Assembly (NCBI GenBank): GCA_964626685.1
Contig: CAZVJY010000005.1
Coordinates: forward strand, 62,001-126,000
Direction of reading: 5' to 3'
Length of the DNA: 64,000 nt
Source of the DNA: RGEC01 sp964626685
GTDB lineage: Bacteria > Bacteroidota > Bacteroidia > NS11-12g > UBA955
Shown here: positions 44,799-53,483 of the stretch, piece by piece
Layout: the number at the start of each line of letters is the position of its first letter
Position numbering within the stretch: the first letter of the stretch is position 1
Position numbers and translations under genes: made by a program
The notes under the pieces: generated by a model
The model's database searches: none
The model's input: only the letters and a program-made list of their open reading frames with translations
Told to the model about the DNA's origin: nothing

Positions 44799-44905
44799 TA
44801 ACAATGGTCGAAATCCTGATTGCGATGGTCGTCATACAGCCTCATTTTATCGAAGCACCGCGGACACGGCAGGCTATTTGTTCATTTTAGGGTAAATTCG
44901 CCGCC

Positions 44906-47860
44906 ATGAAAAACCTTTTTTCACTCAGTTTTCTGTTTCTGTTTTGCTTATCACTGTTTGCGCAAGACCGCGTAACTACTTACAGCGAAGAAAAAACCGA
45001 TAAATGGACCGTTCAAAAGTTTGAAGGAGACCCACTGAATGTGCGTATTTACACCTTCAAAAATGGACTGACACTCATAACCAGTAAAAATCCAAGGACA
45101 CCCCGCATACAAACCATGGTGGCGGTGCGCACCGGAAGTAAAAATGATCCTGCCAACAACACAGGGCTCGCGCATTACCTGGAACACATGCTTTTCAAGG
45201 GGACAGACCGTTACGGAACCCTCGACTGGAGCAAAGAAAAGCCCCTGCTGGACCAAATCGATGCTTTGTATGAGGAATATAACCAAAGCAAGGACGAAAA
45301 AGCCAGAAAGGCTATTTACAGGCGCATTGACAGTGTAAGTCGGCTTGCGGCCAAATGGAGCATTGCCAATGAGTTTGATAAAATGTGTCAGGCCATGGGC
45401 GCAGAAGGCACCAACGCCTTTACCAGCAATGAAATGACAGTGTATATCAATGATATACCAACCAATATGTTTCATAAATGGCTGGAACTCGAGTCGGAAA
45501 GGTACCGCAATCCTGTACTTCGCCTTTTCCACACCGAGCTGGAAGCCGTTTACGAAGAAAAGAATATTAGCCTGGACCGCGATGGCGAAAAGGTGGAAGA
45601 CAAACTTATGGGTGAGTTGTTTAAGAAACACAACTACGGCCTGCAAACGACCATTGGTACGGTAGATCACCTGAAAAACCCAAGCCTGAAAGCCATCCGC
45701 GAGTATTTCAATGCGTATTATGTTCCCAACAACATGGCTATTATTCTGGCCGGCGACATAGATCCGGATCTGGCAGCTGACGGCATTGCCGAACACTTTG
45801 CCTGGATGCAGCCCAAGCCAGTGAAAACCTATGAATTTGAAGGCGAAATGCCCCACGGTGCTCCCCGTCAATTCGATGTGGTAGGTCCCGATGCAGAATG
45901 GGTCACCATCGGTTACCGCATGCCCGGTGCCGGAACCCGCGAAGCCAGGGCCGCCAAATTGATAGATTTGCTGCTGAACAACAGCAGTGCAGGTTTAATA
46001 GATCTGAACCTGGTAAAAGCCCAGAAAGTGCTGAGCGCCAACAGCGGTGTGAATACCCTTAATGATTACAGCGTATTTCTGCTTACCGGAAAACCCAGAG
46101 AGGGCCAGACCCTGGAGCAGGTGCGCGATTTGTTGATTTCACAAATGGAACTAATCCGCGACGGCAAATTTGATGACAGCCTGTTAAAAGCCATTATTCT
46201 GAATGAAGAAATCAGCCGTCTCCAGCAATTCAAGGAAAATGCCAACCGCGGTTATTTCCTGATGGAGAGCTATATCAACGGACAGGGCTACCAGAAACAC
46301 TGGAATGAATTCTGGGCCATGAAGCAACTTACCCGTGAGGATATTATGGAAGTAGCCAAGGAGTTTCTGGACCGAGAGCGGGTTGAGGTTTTCAAACGCA
46401 GGGGCACCGATACCACGGTTTCAAAAATCAACAAACCCGAAATCAGCAGCGTGGAACTGAACCGCGACAAGCAAAGCACCTTTGTAACCGAGTGGCTGCA
46501 AGAGGAAAACCTGCCGATTACGCCCGTTTTTGCCAATCTGAAGGATGGAATTGTACATACCGGACTGGGTAAAGCGGCCGGATTGAATCTCAATACAGAT
46601 CTTGCGGTGCACTATGTAAAAAATACCGAAAACCGCTTGTTTGCCTTTTCATATGTGTATGCTTTTGGCAAAAATCACAATAAAACCCTGCCACTGGCCA
46701 TGCAATACATCCGTTATGCGGGTATTCCCGGCATGAATGCAGAAGAAATAAGCAAGAAAATGTATGCGCTGGGCTGCAATTTCTTCACCAACGTTGGTGA
46801 TGAAGAAACCTATGTTTCGCTTATAGGCCCCGAAGAAAATTATGAACAGGCCATGCGCATTCTGGAGGGCCTCTTAAATAATCCTGTGGCCGATGAAAAG
46901 GCATTTACAGACATGATTGACGGGGAATTGAAAAAGCGTGAAGACAGTAAACTCAACAGCAGAGCCATCAGCAGCCGCCTGAACTCATATGCCATGTATG
47001 GAGCCGACAACCCGGCCCGCTGGATTCTTACCAATGCAGAACTGAAAAAACTGACTGCCGAAAATCTTATTATCCAAATCAAAGCCTTGAAATCCTATTC
47101 GCATGAGGTTTTGTATTACGGTCAAAGAGATCAGGGTAAATTGCTTACCACGCTGCTGGATATTCACGGCAATCCCAAGTCCTTTGCCAAAACCAAACCT
47201 GCCAAGAAGTTCATCCCACGCGAAAACAAAGAAAACGAGGTGTTTTTTGCTGATTATAAGCAAGTGCAGGCGAGCATTTACTGGCTCAACCGCGATGTGA
47301 AGTACAATCCCGATTCTGAACCTGTTGCTGCCGCCTTCAACCAGTATTTTGGAGGCGATATGAGCAGTGTGGTGTTTCAGAATATCCGCGAAGCCAAGGC
47401 CCTTGCCTATAGCACTTACGCCGGATACAGCATCCCGGATGAAAAAGACGAATACTGCACCAGCATGGCGTTTATTGGCACACAGGCCGATAAATTCCAC
47501 GATGCAATCGCGGCCATGAATGAATTGCTTGCCCAAATGCCGGCTGACAGCAACGTTTTTGCCCTGGCAAAAGAAAGCCTGAAAAACCGGATAGAAACAT
47601 CGCGCACTACCGAAGAGTATTTGCTTGGCACGTATATGAGCCTACGCAAAAAAGGCTTGGATACCGACGCAAACAAAGCACTGTATGAAGCGCTTCCGGG
47701 CATGACACTCAAGGAAATTGAGGCATTCCACAAAAACCATATCAGCAGCCGTAAATGGGCACTGTGTGTGGTTGCAAGCAAAGAGAGAATCAGCCGCAAG
47801 GACCTGGAAAAATACGGCAAGGTAAAAGAACTAAGCCTTGATGAACTTTTTGGTTACTGA
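44906..47860 (+). CDS. Periplasmic M16-family zinc metallopeptidase (two-domain)
   Basis: 984 aa with signal peptide (to about LFAQ, residue 21). The inverted zinc motif H90-YLE-H94 (HYLEHMLFKGT) is intact, with the downstream Glu cluster ELEAVYEEKN at 211-220 supplying the third ligand. The second, inactive M16 half is in the C-terminal part (e.g. IREAKALAYSTYAGYS). Such pitrilysin-like enzymes degrade peptides inside a closed chamber. About 70 residues between HxxEH and the NAFTSNEMT stretch are longer than in the short relatives. Single gene; terminator follows. Confidence 0.94.
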   Translation: MKNLFSLSFLFLFCLSLFAQDRVTTYSEEKTDKWTVQKFEGDPLNVRIYTFKNGLTLITSKNPRTPRIQTMVAVRTGSKNDPANNTGLAHYLEHMLFKGTDRYGTLDWSKEKPLLDQIDALYEEYNQSKDEKARKAIYRRIDSVSRLAAKWSIANEFDKMCQAMGAEGTNAFTSNEMTVYINDIPTNMFHKWLELESERYRNPVLRLFHTELEAVYEEKNISLDRDGEKVEDKLMGELFKKHNYGLQTTIGTVDHLKNPSLKAIREYFNAYYVPNNMAIILAGDIDPDLAADGIAEHFAWMQPKPVKTYEFEGEMPHGAPRQFDVVGPDAEWVTIGYRMPGAGTREARAAKLIDLLLNNSSAGLIDLNLVKAQKVLSANSGVNTLNDYSVFLLTGKPREGQTLEQVRDLLISQMELIRDGKFDDSLLKAIILNEEISRLQQFKENANRGYFLMESYINGQGYQKHWNEFWAMKQLTREDIMEVAKEFLDRERVEVFKRRGTDTTVSKINKPEISSVELNRDKQSTFVTEWLQEENLPITPVFANLKDGIVHTGLGKAAGLNLNTDLAVHYVKNTENRLFAFSYVYAFGKNHNKTLPLAMQYIRYAGIPGMNAEEISKKMYALGCNFFTNVGDEETYVSLIGPEENYEQAMRILEGLLNNPVADEKAFTDMIDGELKKREDSKLNSRAISSRLNSYAMYGADNPARWILTNAELKKLTAENLIIQIKALKSYSHEVLYYGQRDQGKLLTTLLDIHGNPKSFAKTKPAKKFIPRENKENEVFFADYKQVQASIYWLNRDVKYNPDSEPVAAAFNQYFGGDMSSVVFQNIREAKALAYSTYAGYSIPDEKDEYCTSMAFIGTQADKFHDAIAAMNELLAQMPADSNVFALAKESLKNRIETSRTTEEYLLGTYMSLRKKGLDTDANKALYEALPGMTLKEIEAFHKNHISSRKWALCVVASKERISRKDLEKYGKVKELSLDELFGY

Positions 47861-47877
47861 AGATCACAGCCAGCCAT

Positions 47878-47908
47878 AAAAAAAGGGGCCGTCAGGCCCC
47901 TTTTTTTT
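47878..47908. terminator. Bidirectional terminator, M16 peptidase / haloperoxidase-like gene
   Basis: GGGGCC/GGCCCC stem with GTCA loop, seven As on the left and eight Ts on the right, between two convergent genes. Confidence 0.9.
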
Positions 47909-47920
47909 GCCGGATAGCTA

Positions 47921-49462
47921 TTATTCTGCGCCATCGGTTTTGGCGCGTGCAACGGCTTTGCCGCCGATGCTTTTACCCATTTGCATGCCCACTTCAATGT
48001 CGCTGCGGTAGTGTATAGCGCCATAGAGGCGGCTTTTACTGGCTTCATCAGCCATAGACATATAATCGCTGGCGCGGGACGGGTTCACATGGCTCAGCAG
48101 TGTTGCGGCAGCACCGCTGAAGGTACTATGGCCGCTGGTATAGGCTGGAAAGTTTGGAACCCCTGTCAGCGTTTTGATTGAGGGATTTGCCTGAGAAGGC
48201 CTTGGGTTGAAATAGGCGTATTTGGCATCCCAGCAGCAAATGGCGGCATCAAACATGGCCATATTCAGCAGGGCAAGGTTGCGGGCCCAGCGTACTTCAC
48301 TGAAACGCATATTTACAAAATCTTCGCATGCAATGGCGTTCCAATGGCCCGGAGGGGTATATGTTCCTGCTCCGTCTGCCCAAAAGTGTACAATGCGCAT
48401 ACGGTCTCGGGTGGCGTTTTTGCTATACCAAAGCACTTCATCCAGTTCTTTGGCAAATTCAGGGGAGCCAGTCGAAGGCGGTGCCGGCGGGCGGTTGCTG
48501 ATAACTTCAGTTGTATCTACCAGAAATCCAATGGTTTTACCAAATAATGGTAGCATAGGCGGTCTTTTAGGGCTTTCAAGGCTCTTCCATGGCATTTCTC
48601 CCCGGGCAACGGCATCGCTCTCCATTTTAGACCAGTCTGCGGGAGTTCCAACGGCTTTGCCTGCCCTGTCTGTGCGGGCGCGGGCAATAAATTTGGCAGC
48701 AACCGCTTTGCCAAGTTTAACACCGGCTTCTACCTCACTGCGTACATTGGCGCCGGCCAGAACGCGCATGTCTATGCAGGCATTCAGTTTTTCCTGCAGA
48801 TAATCCTGTTCTCCGGGGAAAAGCAGGCTCATCATGGCAAATGCGGCACCGGCTACCACGGCTTCTTCGCTGGGATAGGCGTAATCCTTCACCACGGGAA
48901 CCAGTTCTTTGATGGAGTTGTCAACCGCCGCCGGACGCGATCTGCGGTAAAAGCCTTTGTAGTGGTATGCCGCTACCAGTGCATCGTACTGCGCTGCAGA
49001 AACATATGCATATGCGCGGGCTGCGTAGGGTGGATTGGCAAAGGGGAAATAGGGATACGCCAGTGGATTGGCGCTGCTGGGTACAGGATAGCTTCCATCG
49101 GGATTCTGGTAAGGCGGCAGGTTGTATTTGGCTACCAGTTCGCGCAGAATTTCATTCCAGCGAAGCACGGTGCCTGCACTCCAGTATTTAAGTGTTTCTT
49201 CGTCCCCATCGGTCATATTGGCCTGACGGCTTTTAATTTCCAGCAATTGAAGCTTGTAATCGGGTGATGTAACAGCAATGGGCGCATCGCAAGCGAATTC
49301 GGTTGCAGATGTCAATAGTACAGGCTTCCATTTTCCGGCTGAGGTGTCAATTTTATCGGGGTTCAATGCACCAAATTCCAGATTGCGCTGCGTGATTTCC
49401 TTGTTGCAGGAAACCAGGGCAAACAACCCCAGTAAACCCGCTATTTTAACGGTGAATTTCAC
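47921..49462 (-). CDS. PAP2/vanadium-haloperoxidase superfamily lipoprotein
   Basis: 513 aa with a lipoprotein signal ending LVSC (C19). The superfamily's core is at the C-terminus: YTSGHSTFSGAAATLLSH (acid/base His) and SRLYGAIHYRSDIEVG (phosphate/vanadate-binding Arg and His). The first Lys/Arg motif is less clear (KNATRDRMR). Members are acid phosphatases or vanadate haloperoxidases, and this cannot be decided here. Its ATG overlaps the preceding barrel gene by 4 nt, so the two products may form an outer-membrane pair. Confidence 0.86.
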   Translation of the reverse strand: MKFTVKIAGLLGLFALVSCNKEITQRNLEFGALNPDKIDTSAGKWKPVLLTSATEFACDAPIAVTSPDYKLQLLEIKSRQANMTDGDEETLKYWSAGTVLRWNEILRELVAKYNLPPYQNPDGSYPVPSSANPLAYPYFPFANPPYAARAYAYVSAAQYDALVAAYHYKGFYRRSRPAAVDNSIKELVPVVKDYAYPSEEAVVAGAAFAMMSLLFPGEQDYLQEKLNACIDMRVLAGANVRSEVEAGVKLGKAVAAKFIARARTDRAGKAVGTPADWSKMESDAVARGEMPWKSLESPKRPPMLPLFGKTIGFLVDTTEVISNRPPAPPSTGSPEFAKELDEVLWYSKNATRDRMRIVHFWADGAGTYTPPGHWNAIACEDFVNMRFSEVRWARNLALLNMAMFDAAICCWDAKYAYFNPRPSQANPSIKTLTGVPNFPAYTSGHSTFSGAAATLLSHVNPSRASDYMSMADEASKSRLYGAIHYRSDIEVGMQMGKSIGGKAVARAKTDGAE

Positions 49463-50373
49463 TTCTTGTCTCCTTTCTCAAATGCGCCCTGATAGACCAC
49501 ACCGGCCATCAGCGTGGTGGCTTTGCCCATATTACGGCCCGAGAGTGTTTGCATGCCTGTGGCCATCACACTCAAGCCCTGAAGCACCGGAACCGGATAT
49601 TTGATGTTTACACCGGCACGAAAAGCATCCATGTTGTTGCCGGGGAGAGGCATATCGTTTTTGCGTATGTCGAAACCACCGAGGGTATTCATGCGGTCTG
49701 CAATCAGTTCAAAGTACTTGTCTGCGCCGTCTCTCCAGCCCAGGCGGATATTATAAGAGAAAACATTCGGCATGAACATCTTATTGCTGTAAATCAACTC
49801 TGTGGTGTAGTAGGAGTTCCGGTCTATGGTGATGTTACTTCTGCCTGTATACATGGCCGATGCTGTGCCATACCAGTGCCCTTTTTGCACATCAGCCAGC
49901 AGGCGCAGGGAAGCGGTTTTGCTGCGCATGCCAATACTAATCGGAAGAAAATCAACTACGTAGTTGGTAAGCGGGGTAGAAACGCCGCCCACCGCAACCA
50001 GCGAGCTGCTGAAGCCCTTAATATCTTTGGCCCAAAGCTCTTTTTTCAGAAACAGGTTCAGATCCTGTATGCCTTTTTGTCCTATGAGGGTGCCCGCTGT
50101 TACGCGGTTGTCTATCCATGCGGCAGATGCGATTACATTAAGGCCCTTGCGAATACCATAGTTGGCCATCGCCATCACCAAATTGGATTTGAAGCTCCCA
50201 ATATTGGCGTTATCACGGTAAAATGTGCCCTCCCAATAGTGATTCCAGGAGCTATTTCCATAAACAAACCCTCCACAGAGGTTGTGTTTGTCCATGAAAA
50301 GGGCATCTGATTCTGTTTGAGCCGACAAAGAAAACCCTGCACAAAAACACAAAATGGAAACGATTTTTCGCAT
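49459..50373 (-). CDS. Outer-membrane beta-barrel protein coupled to the PAP2-like lipoprotein
   Basis: 304 aa with signal peptide (to about SLSAQ, residue 19) and repeated amphipathic strands. The last strands (ATTLMAGVVYQGAF) end with an aromatic then a charged tail. It resembles the transporter-like barrels of the phenol-degradation MetA group in overall pattern, but I cannot name the family. ATGA overlap with the next gene indicates translational coupling. Confidence 0.72.
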   Translation of the reverse strand: MRKIVSILCFCAGFSLSAQTESDALFMDKHNLCGGFVYGNSSWNHYWEGTFYRDNANIGSFKSNLVMAMANYGIRKGLNVIASAAWIDNRVTAGTLIGQKGIQDLNLFLKKELWAKDIKGFSSSLVAVGGVSTPLTNYVVDFLPISIGMRSKTASLRLLADVQKGHWYGTASAMYTGRSNITIDRNSYYTTELIYSNKMFMPNVFSYNIRLGWRDGADKYFELIADRMNTLGGFDIRKNDMPLPGNNMDAFRAGVNIKYPVPVLQGLSVMATGMQTLSGRNMGKATTLMAGVVYQGAFEKGDKK

Positions 50374-50395
50374 TGTTTTTGGGTAAATAAGTTAA

Positions 50396-50403
50396 CAAAA
50401 ATA
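50396..50403 (-). promoter_or_regulatory. -7 box for the barrel/PAP2 unit (TATTTTTG)
   Basis: Exact TAnnTTTG match on the minus strand, 22 nt from the ATG. Confidence 0.5.
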
Positions 50404-50491
50404 ACCAAAAACAGTATTTCTTGAGAGAAATTGGCATTAATTCCAAACCTTCTTGTGATATGGGGGTGCAAAAAATGGCCAAAGCGAGGGT

Positions 50492-50499
50492 TATCTTTG
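50492..50499 (+). promoter_or_regulatory. -7 box for the nrnA-FKBP-rfbB unit (TATCTTTG)
   Basis: Exact TAnnTTTG match, 7 nt before the nrnA ATG. Confidence 0.6.
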
Positions 50500-50506
50500 C
50501 AGTGAA

Positions 50507-51529
50507 ATGCGTCTCGATACCCTTGCACCCCTTATTGAAAACCTTCAAAGCGGAAAATACCGCAAGGCGGTTATTACTACCCACCACAAACCCGATGGTG
50601 ACGCTATGGGCAGTAGCTTGGGTCTGTATGCATTTTTAAAATACCACATTCAAGATGTTCAGGTGATTGCACCCACAGATTATGCCGACTTTCTGAACTG
50701 GCTGCCAGGCAACGAAACCGTGCTGATTTACGAAGAAAAAGAAGCCGAGTGCAAGGCCATTACCGAAGCCGCGGATGTAATTTTTTGCTTGGATTTTAAC
50801 AGTCTTTCACGCATCAACGAGTATGGTGAAATCGTGCGAAATGCTCCCGGCGCAAAGGTGATGATAGACCACCATCTTGAGCCGGAAAACTTTCAGCAAT
50901 ATGCCCTATGGGACCCCAAAAGCAGCAGCACAGCCGAACTGGTATTTCATTTGATCAAGCATTATTTTGGTTTGGAAAATATTTCCAAAGATTGCGCCAC
51001 CTGCCTTTATACAGGGTTAATGACCGACACGGGTAATTTTCAGTACAGCAATACCAACAGCCTCACCCACCTGATAGCGGCAGATTTGCTGGAACAGGGT
51101 GCCGATCATGTAGGCATTCACGAACGAATCTATGATGTGTTTACCCCAAATCGTACCAAATTGTTTGGCTATTGTATGCTGCACAAGCTGGAGGTTTTGC
51201 CGGAGCTGCGCACAGCCCTGATTTACTTGACCAAAGAAGAACTGGAGCAGTTTGATGTAAAAACAGGGGATACAGAAGGCCTTGTTAATCTCGGCCTTGG
51301 CCTGAAAGGCATTGTGCTGAGCGTACTGATTATTGACCGCACTAAAATGGTGAAAATGAGTTTCCGAAGCAAAGGTGATTTTGCAGTGAACGAATATGCA
51401 TCCAAGTACTTTAATGGTGGCGGCCACCGCAATGCATCGGGCGGTGCCAGCGATGAACCTCTGGAAAAAGTGGTGCAAAAATTCCGCGACACGATAAAAG
51501 AATATAAAGAAGCGTTACTGGCAATATGA
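50507..51529 (+). CDS. nrnA: DHH/DHHA1 phosphoesterase (nanoRNase/pAp phosphatase)
   Basis: Degrades very short RNA oligonucleotides and/or 3'-phosphoadenosine 5'-phosphate. The 340 aa have the metal motifs HHKPDGDAMGS (H26, H27, D30, D32) and D121-H122-H123, and the DHHA1 substrate motif GGGHRNASGG near the end. Both the RNA and pAp activities occur in this family. It is the first gene of a unit in which each next ATG overlaps the stop by 4 nt. Confidence 0.92.
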   Translation: MRLDTLAPLIENLQSGKYRKAVITTHHKPDGDAMGSSLGLYAFLKYHIQDVQVIAPTDYADFLNWLPGNETVLIYEEKEAECKAITEAADVIFCLDFNSLSRINEYGEIVRNAPGAKVMIDHHLEPENFQQYALWDPKSSSTAELVFHLIKHYFGLENISKDCATCLYTGLMTDTGNFQYSNTNSLTHLIAADLLEQGADHVGIHERIYDVFTPNRTKLFGYCMLHKLEVLPELRTALIYLTKEELEQFDVKTGDTEGLVNLGLGLKGIVLSVLIIDRTKMVKMSFRSKGDFAVNEYASKYFNGGGHRNASGGASDEPLEKVVQKFRDTIKEYKEALLAI

Positions 51530-52428
51530 ATTTTGTTAAAAAACACTGGCTTACCTTGACCCTTGTGGTGCTGATTTTAGGATCACTGGCTTTTTTTCTG
51601 CGCAAACCCCTTGGTATCTGGCTGGGCGGCTGGGAAAAAACCGAACGTGGAGGTTACTTTAGGGTGGTGGAAGGCAAAAAATGGGATAAAATGCCCGGGG
51701 CAGGATATCACATTGTTTTTCAGTACGTGCTTACAGGACCGGAGGGTGATACGCTGGTAAACCTTGCCAAACCAGGCGTGGAACAGCATATGATGTATCC
51801 CGTAGAGCCCCGCAATGAGCTGGAGGATGCCATGCAGAACGGCGCTCCCGGTTCAGTAGTGGAAGTGTTGATTCCTACCGACTCGCTGAAACAGCGAATC
51901 AGTGGTAACCTGCAGATTATGAATCTGCCTTCAGGTGAAACCGCGAAATTTATTATCCGCATTATCAAGGTTTTGAACGATGCTCAATATGCAGGATATC
52001 AAAACCAGCGTTTTATGGAGCGTTTGCAAAAAGAAAACAAGGCCATTGATGATTTTGCAGCCCGCACTAAAAAACCATGGTTGCTGGATTCCAGCCGCTT
52101 TATCAAGTATTTTATAGAGAATAAAACCGAATCTCCGAGATTCACCGAGGGCCAGGTTGTAAGTTTTCATGCAGAAGTGGGTACCCTTGACGGACATTTG
52201 CTGATTAATTCTGCTCCTACCGGGAAAAAGTACATGATGGAAATCGGCAAAAACACCTACAACATGGCGGCATTTGACCAGATAATTCAATACATGGCAG
52301 AGGGAGAAACAGGTGTATTTCTGGTAACCAGCGATTATGGCTATGGCGATCAGGGATATATGAATATAGTAAAACCCTACACGCCGCTAAAGATCAAAGT
52401 AACCGACTTAACCGTATCAAAACCATGA
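51526..52428 (+). CDS. Membrane-anchored FKBP-like protein
   Basis: 300 aa: an N-terminal membrane anchor (about 8-25), then two FKBP-like halves. The second ends with SDYGYGDQGYMNIVKPYTPL, which matches the FKBP pattern SxLxYGxxG...IPPxxPL. In the first half the active-site aromatics are not obvious, so it may be only structural. FKBP-type isomerases beside nrnA are common in Bacteroidota and some belong to the gliding/secretion-associated GldI group; that assignment is inference. Confidence 0.72.
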   Translation: MNFVKKHWLTLTLVVLILGSLAFFLRKPLGIWLGGWEKTERGGYFRVVEGKKWDKMPGAGYHIVFQYVLTGPEGDTLVNLAKPGVEQHMMYPVEPRNELEDAMQNGAPGSVVEVLIPTDSLKQRISGNLQIMNLPSGETAKFIIRIIKVLNDAQYAGYQNQRFMERLQKENKAIDDFAARTKKPWLLDSSRFIKYFIENKTESPRFTEGQVVSFHAEVGTLDGHLLINSAPTGKKYMMEIGKNTYNMAAFDQIIQYMAEGETGVFLVTSDYGYGDQGYMNIVKPYTPLKIKVTDLTVSKP

Positions 52429-53468
52429 GCAAAAACCTCATTATAACCGGCGGTGCCGGATTCATAGGCAGCCATGTGGTTCGCCTTTTTGTGAACCGCT
52501 ACCCCGAATACAACATCATTAACCTGGATGCCCTAACCTATGCGGGTAACCTGGAAAACCTGAAAGATATTTCAGACAAACCCAATTATTGCTTTGAAAA
52601 AGCAGATATACGCGATGCGGAAGCCATACAGGCACTTTTTGAAAAGTACAAGCCTTTCGGGGTTGTGCACCTGGCTGCCGAAAGCCACGTAGACCGCAGC
52701 ATCAGCAACCCCATCGATTTTGTAATGACCAATGTGGTTGGAACCGTAAACCTGCTGAACGCATTCAAGCAACATGGCGATATGCAAAACGGGCGTTTCT
52801 ACCACGTAAGTACCGATGAGGTTTATGGCACCCTGGGCGATGAGGGAAAATTCACGGAAACTACGCCCTACAGTCCTAATAGTCCTTACAGCGCCAGCAA
52901 GGCCGGCAGCGATCATTTTGTGCGCGCTTATCATGAAACGTACAAAATGCCGGTAGTAATCAGCAATTGCAGCAATAATTACGGCAGCCACCATTTTCCT
53001 GAAAAGCTCATACCGCTGATGATCAACAATATCCGCCACAATAAACCCCTGCCCGTGTACGGGAAAGGGGAAAATGTGCGCGACTGGTTATATGTGGAAG
53101 ACCATGCCCGTGCCATCGATGTAATCTTTCATAAAGGGCGAAACGGCGAGACCTACAATATTGGTGGCAACAACGAATGGAAAAACATTGACCTTGTTAA
53201 AACGCTCTGTGGTATCATGGATCGTAAACTGGGCCGGGCAGAAGGCGAGAGCGAAAAACTGATATCCTATGTCACCGACCGTGCAGGACACGATTTCCGC
53301 TACGCCATTGATGCTTCAAAACTGATGAATGAACTCGGCTGGGCACCCAGCGTTGCATTTGCGGAAGGTTTTGAAAAAACGGTTGACTGGTATTTGGCTA
53401 ACCAGGAATGGCTGGATCATGTCACCAGCGGTGAGTATCAGCAGTATTATCAAAAAATGTACCGGTAA
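52425..53468 (+). CDS. rfbB: dTDP-glucose 4,6-dehydratase
   Basis: Second step to dTDP-L-rhamnose and related sugars: makes dTDP-4-dehydro-6-deoxyglucose. The 347-aa enzyme has the NAD motif GGAGFIGS (9-16), catalytic T130-D131-E132 (VSTDEVYG) and Y155-xxx-K159 (SPYSASK), plus NCSNNYG and RDWLYVEDH. rfbA, rfbC and rfbD are not in the window. The ATG overlaps the FKBP-like stop by 4 nt. Confidence 0.95.
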   Translation: MSKNLIITGGAGFIGSHVVRLFVNRYPEYNIINLDALTYAGNLENLKDISDKPNYCFEKADIRDAEAIQALFEKYKPFGVVHLAAESHVDRSISNPIDFVMTNVVGTVNLLNAFKQHGDMQNGRFYHVSTDEVYGTLGDEGKFTETTPYSPNSPYSASKAGSDHFVRAYHETYKMPVVISNCSNNYGSHHFPEKLIPLMINNIRHNKPLPVYGKGENVRDWLYVEDHARAIDVIFHKGRNGETYNIGGNNEWKNIDLVKTLCGIMDRKLGRAEGESEKLISYVTDRAGHDFRYAIDASKLMNELGWAPSVAFAEGFEKTVDWYLANQEWLDHVTSGEYQQYYQKMYR

Positions 53469-53483
53469 GTCGTCTGGTAACTT

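Noticed and set aside
44951..45871. A 306-codon open frame antisense to the M16 peptidase
   Set aside because: Same reason: it covers the conserved zinc site on the other strand, and its translation has no family-like pattern.
49549..50310. A 253-codon open frame antisense to the outer-membrane barrel gene
   Set aside because: The minus-strand frame has a signal peptide, barrel strands and an ATGA link to the next gene; the plus-strand frame has none of these.
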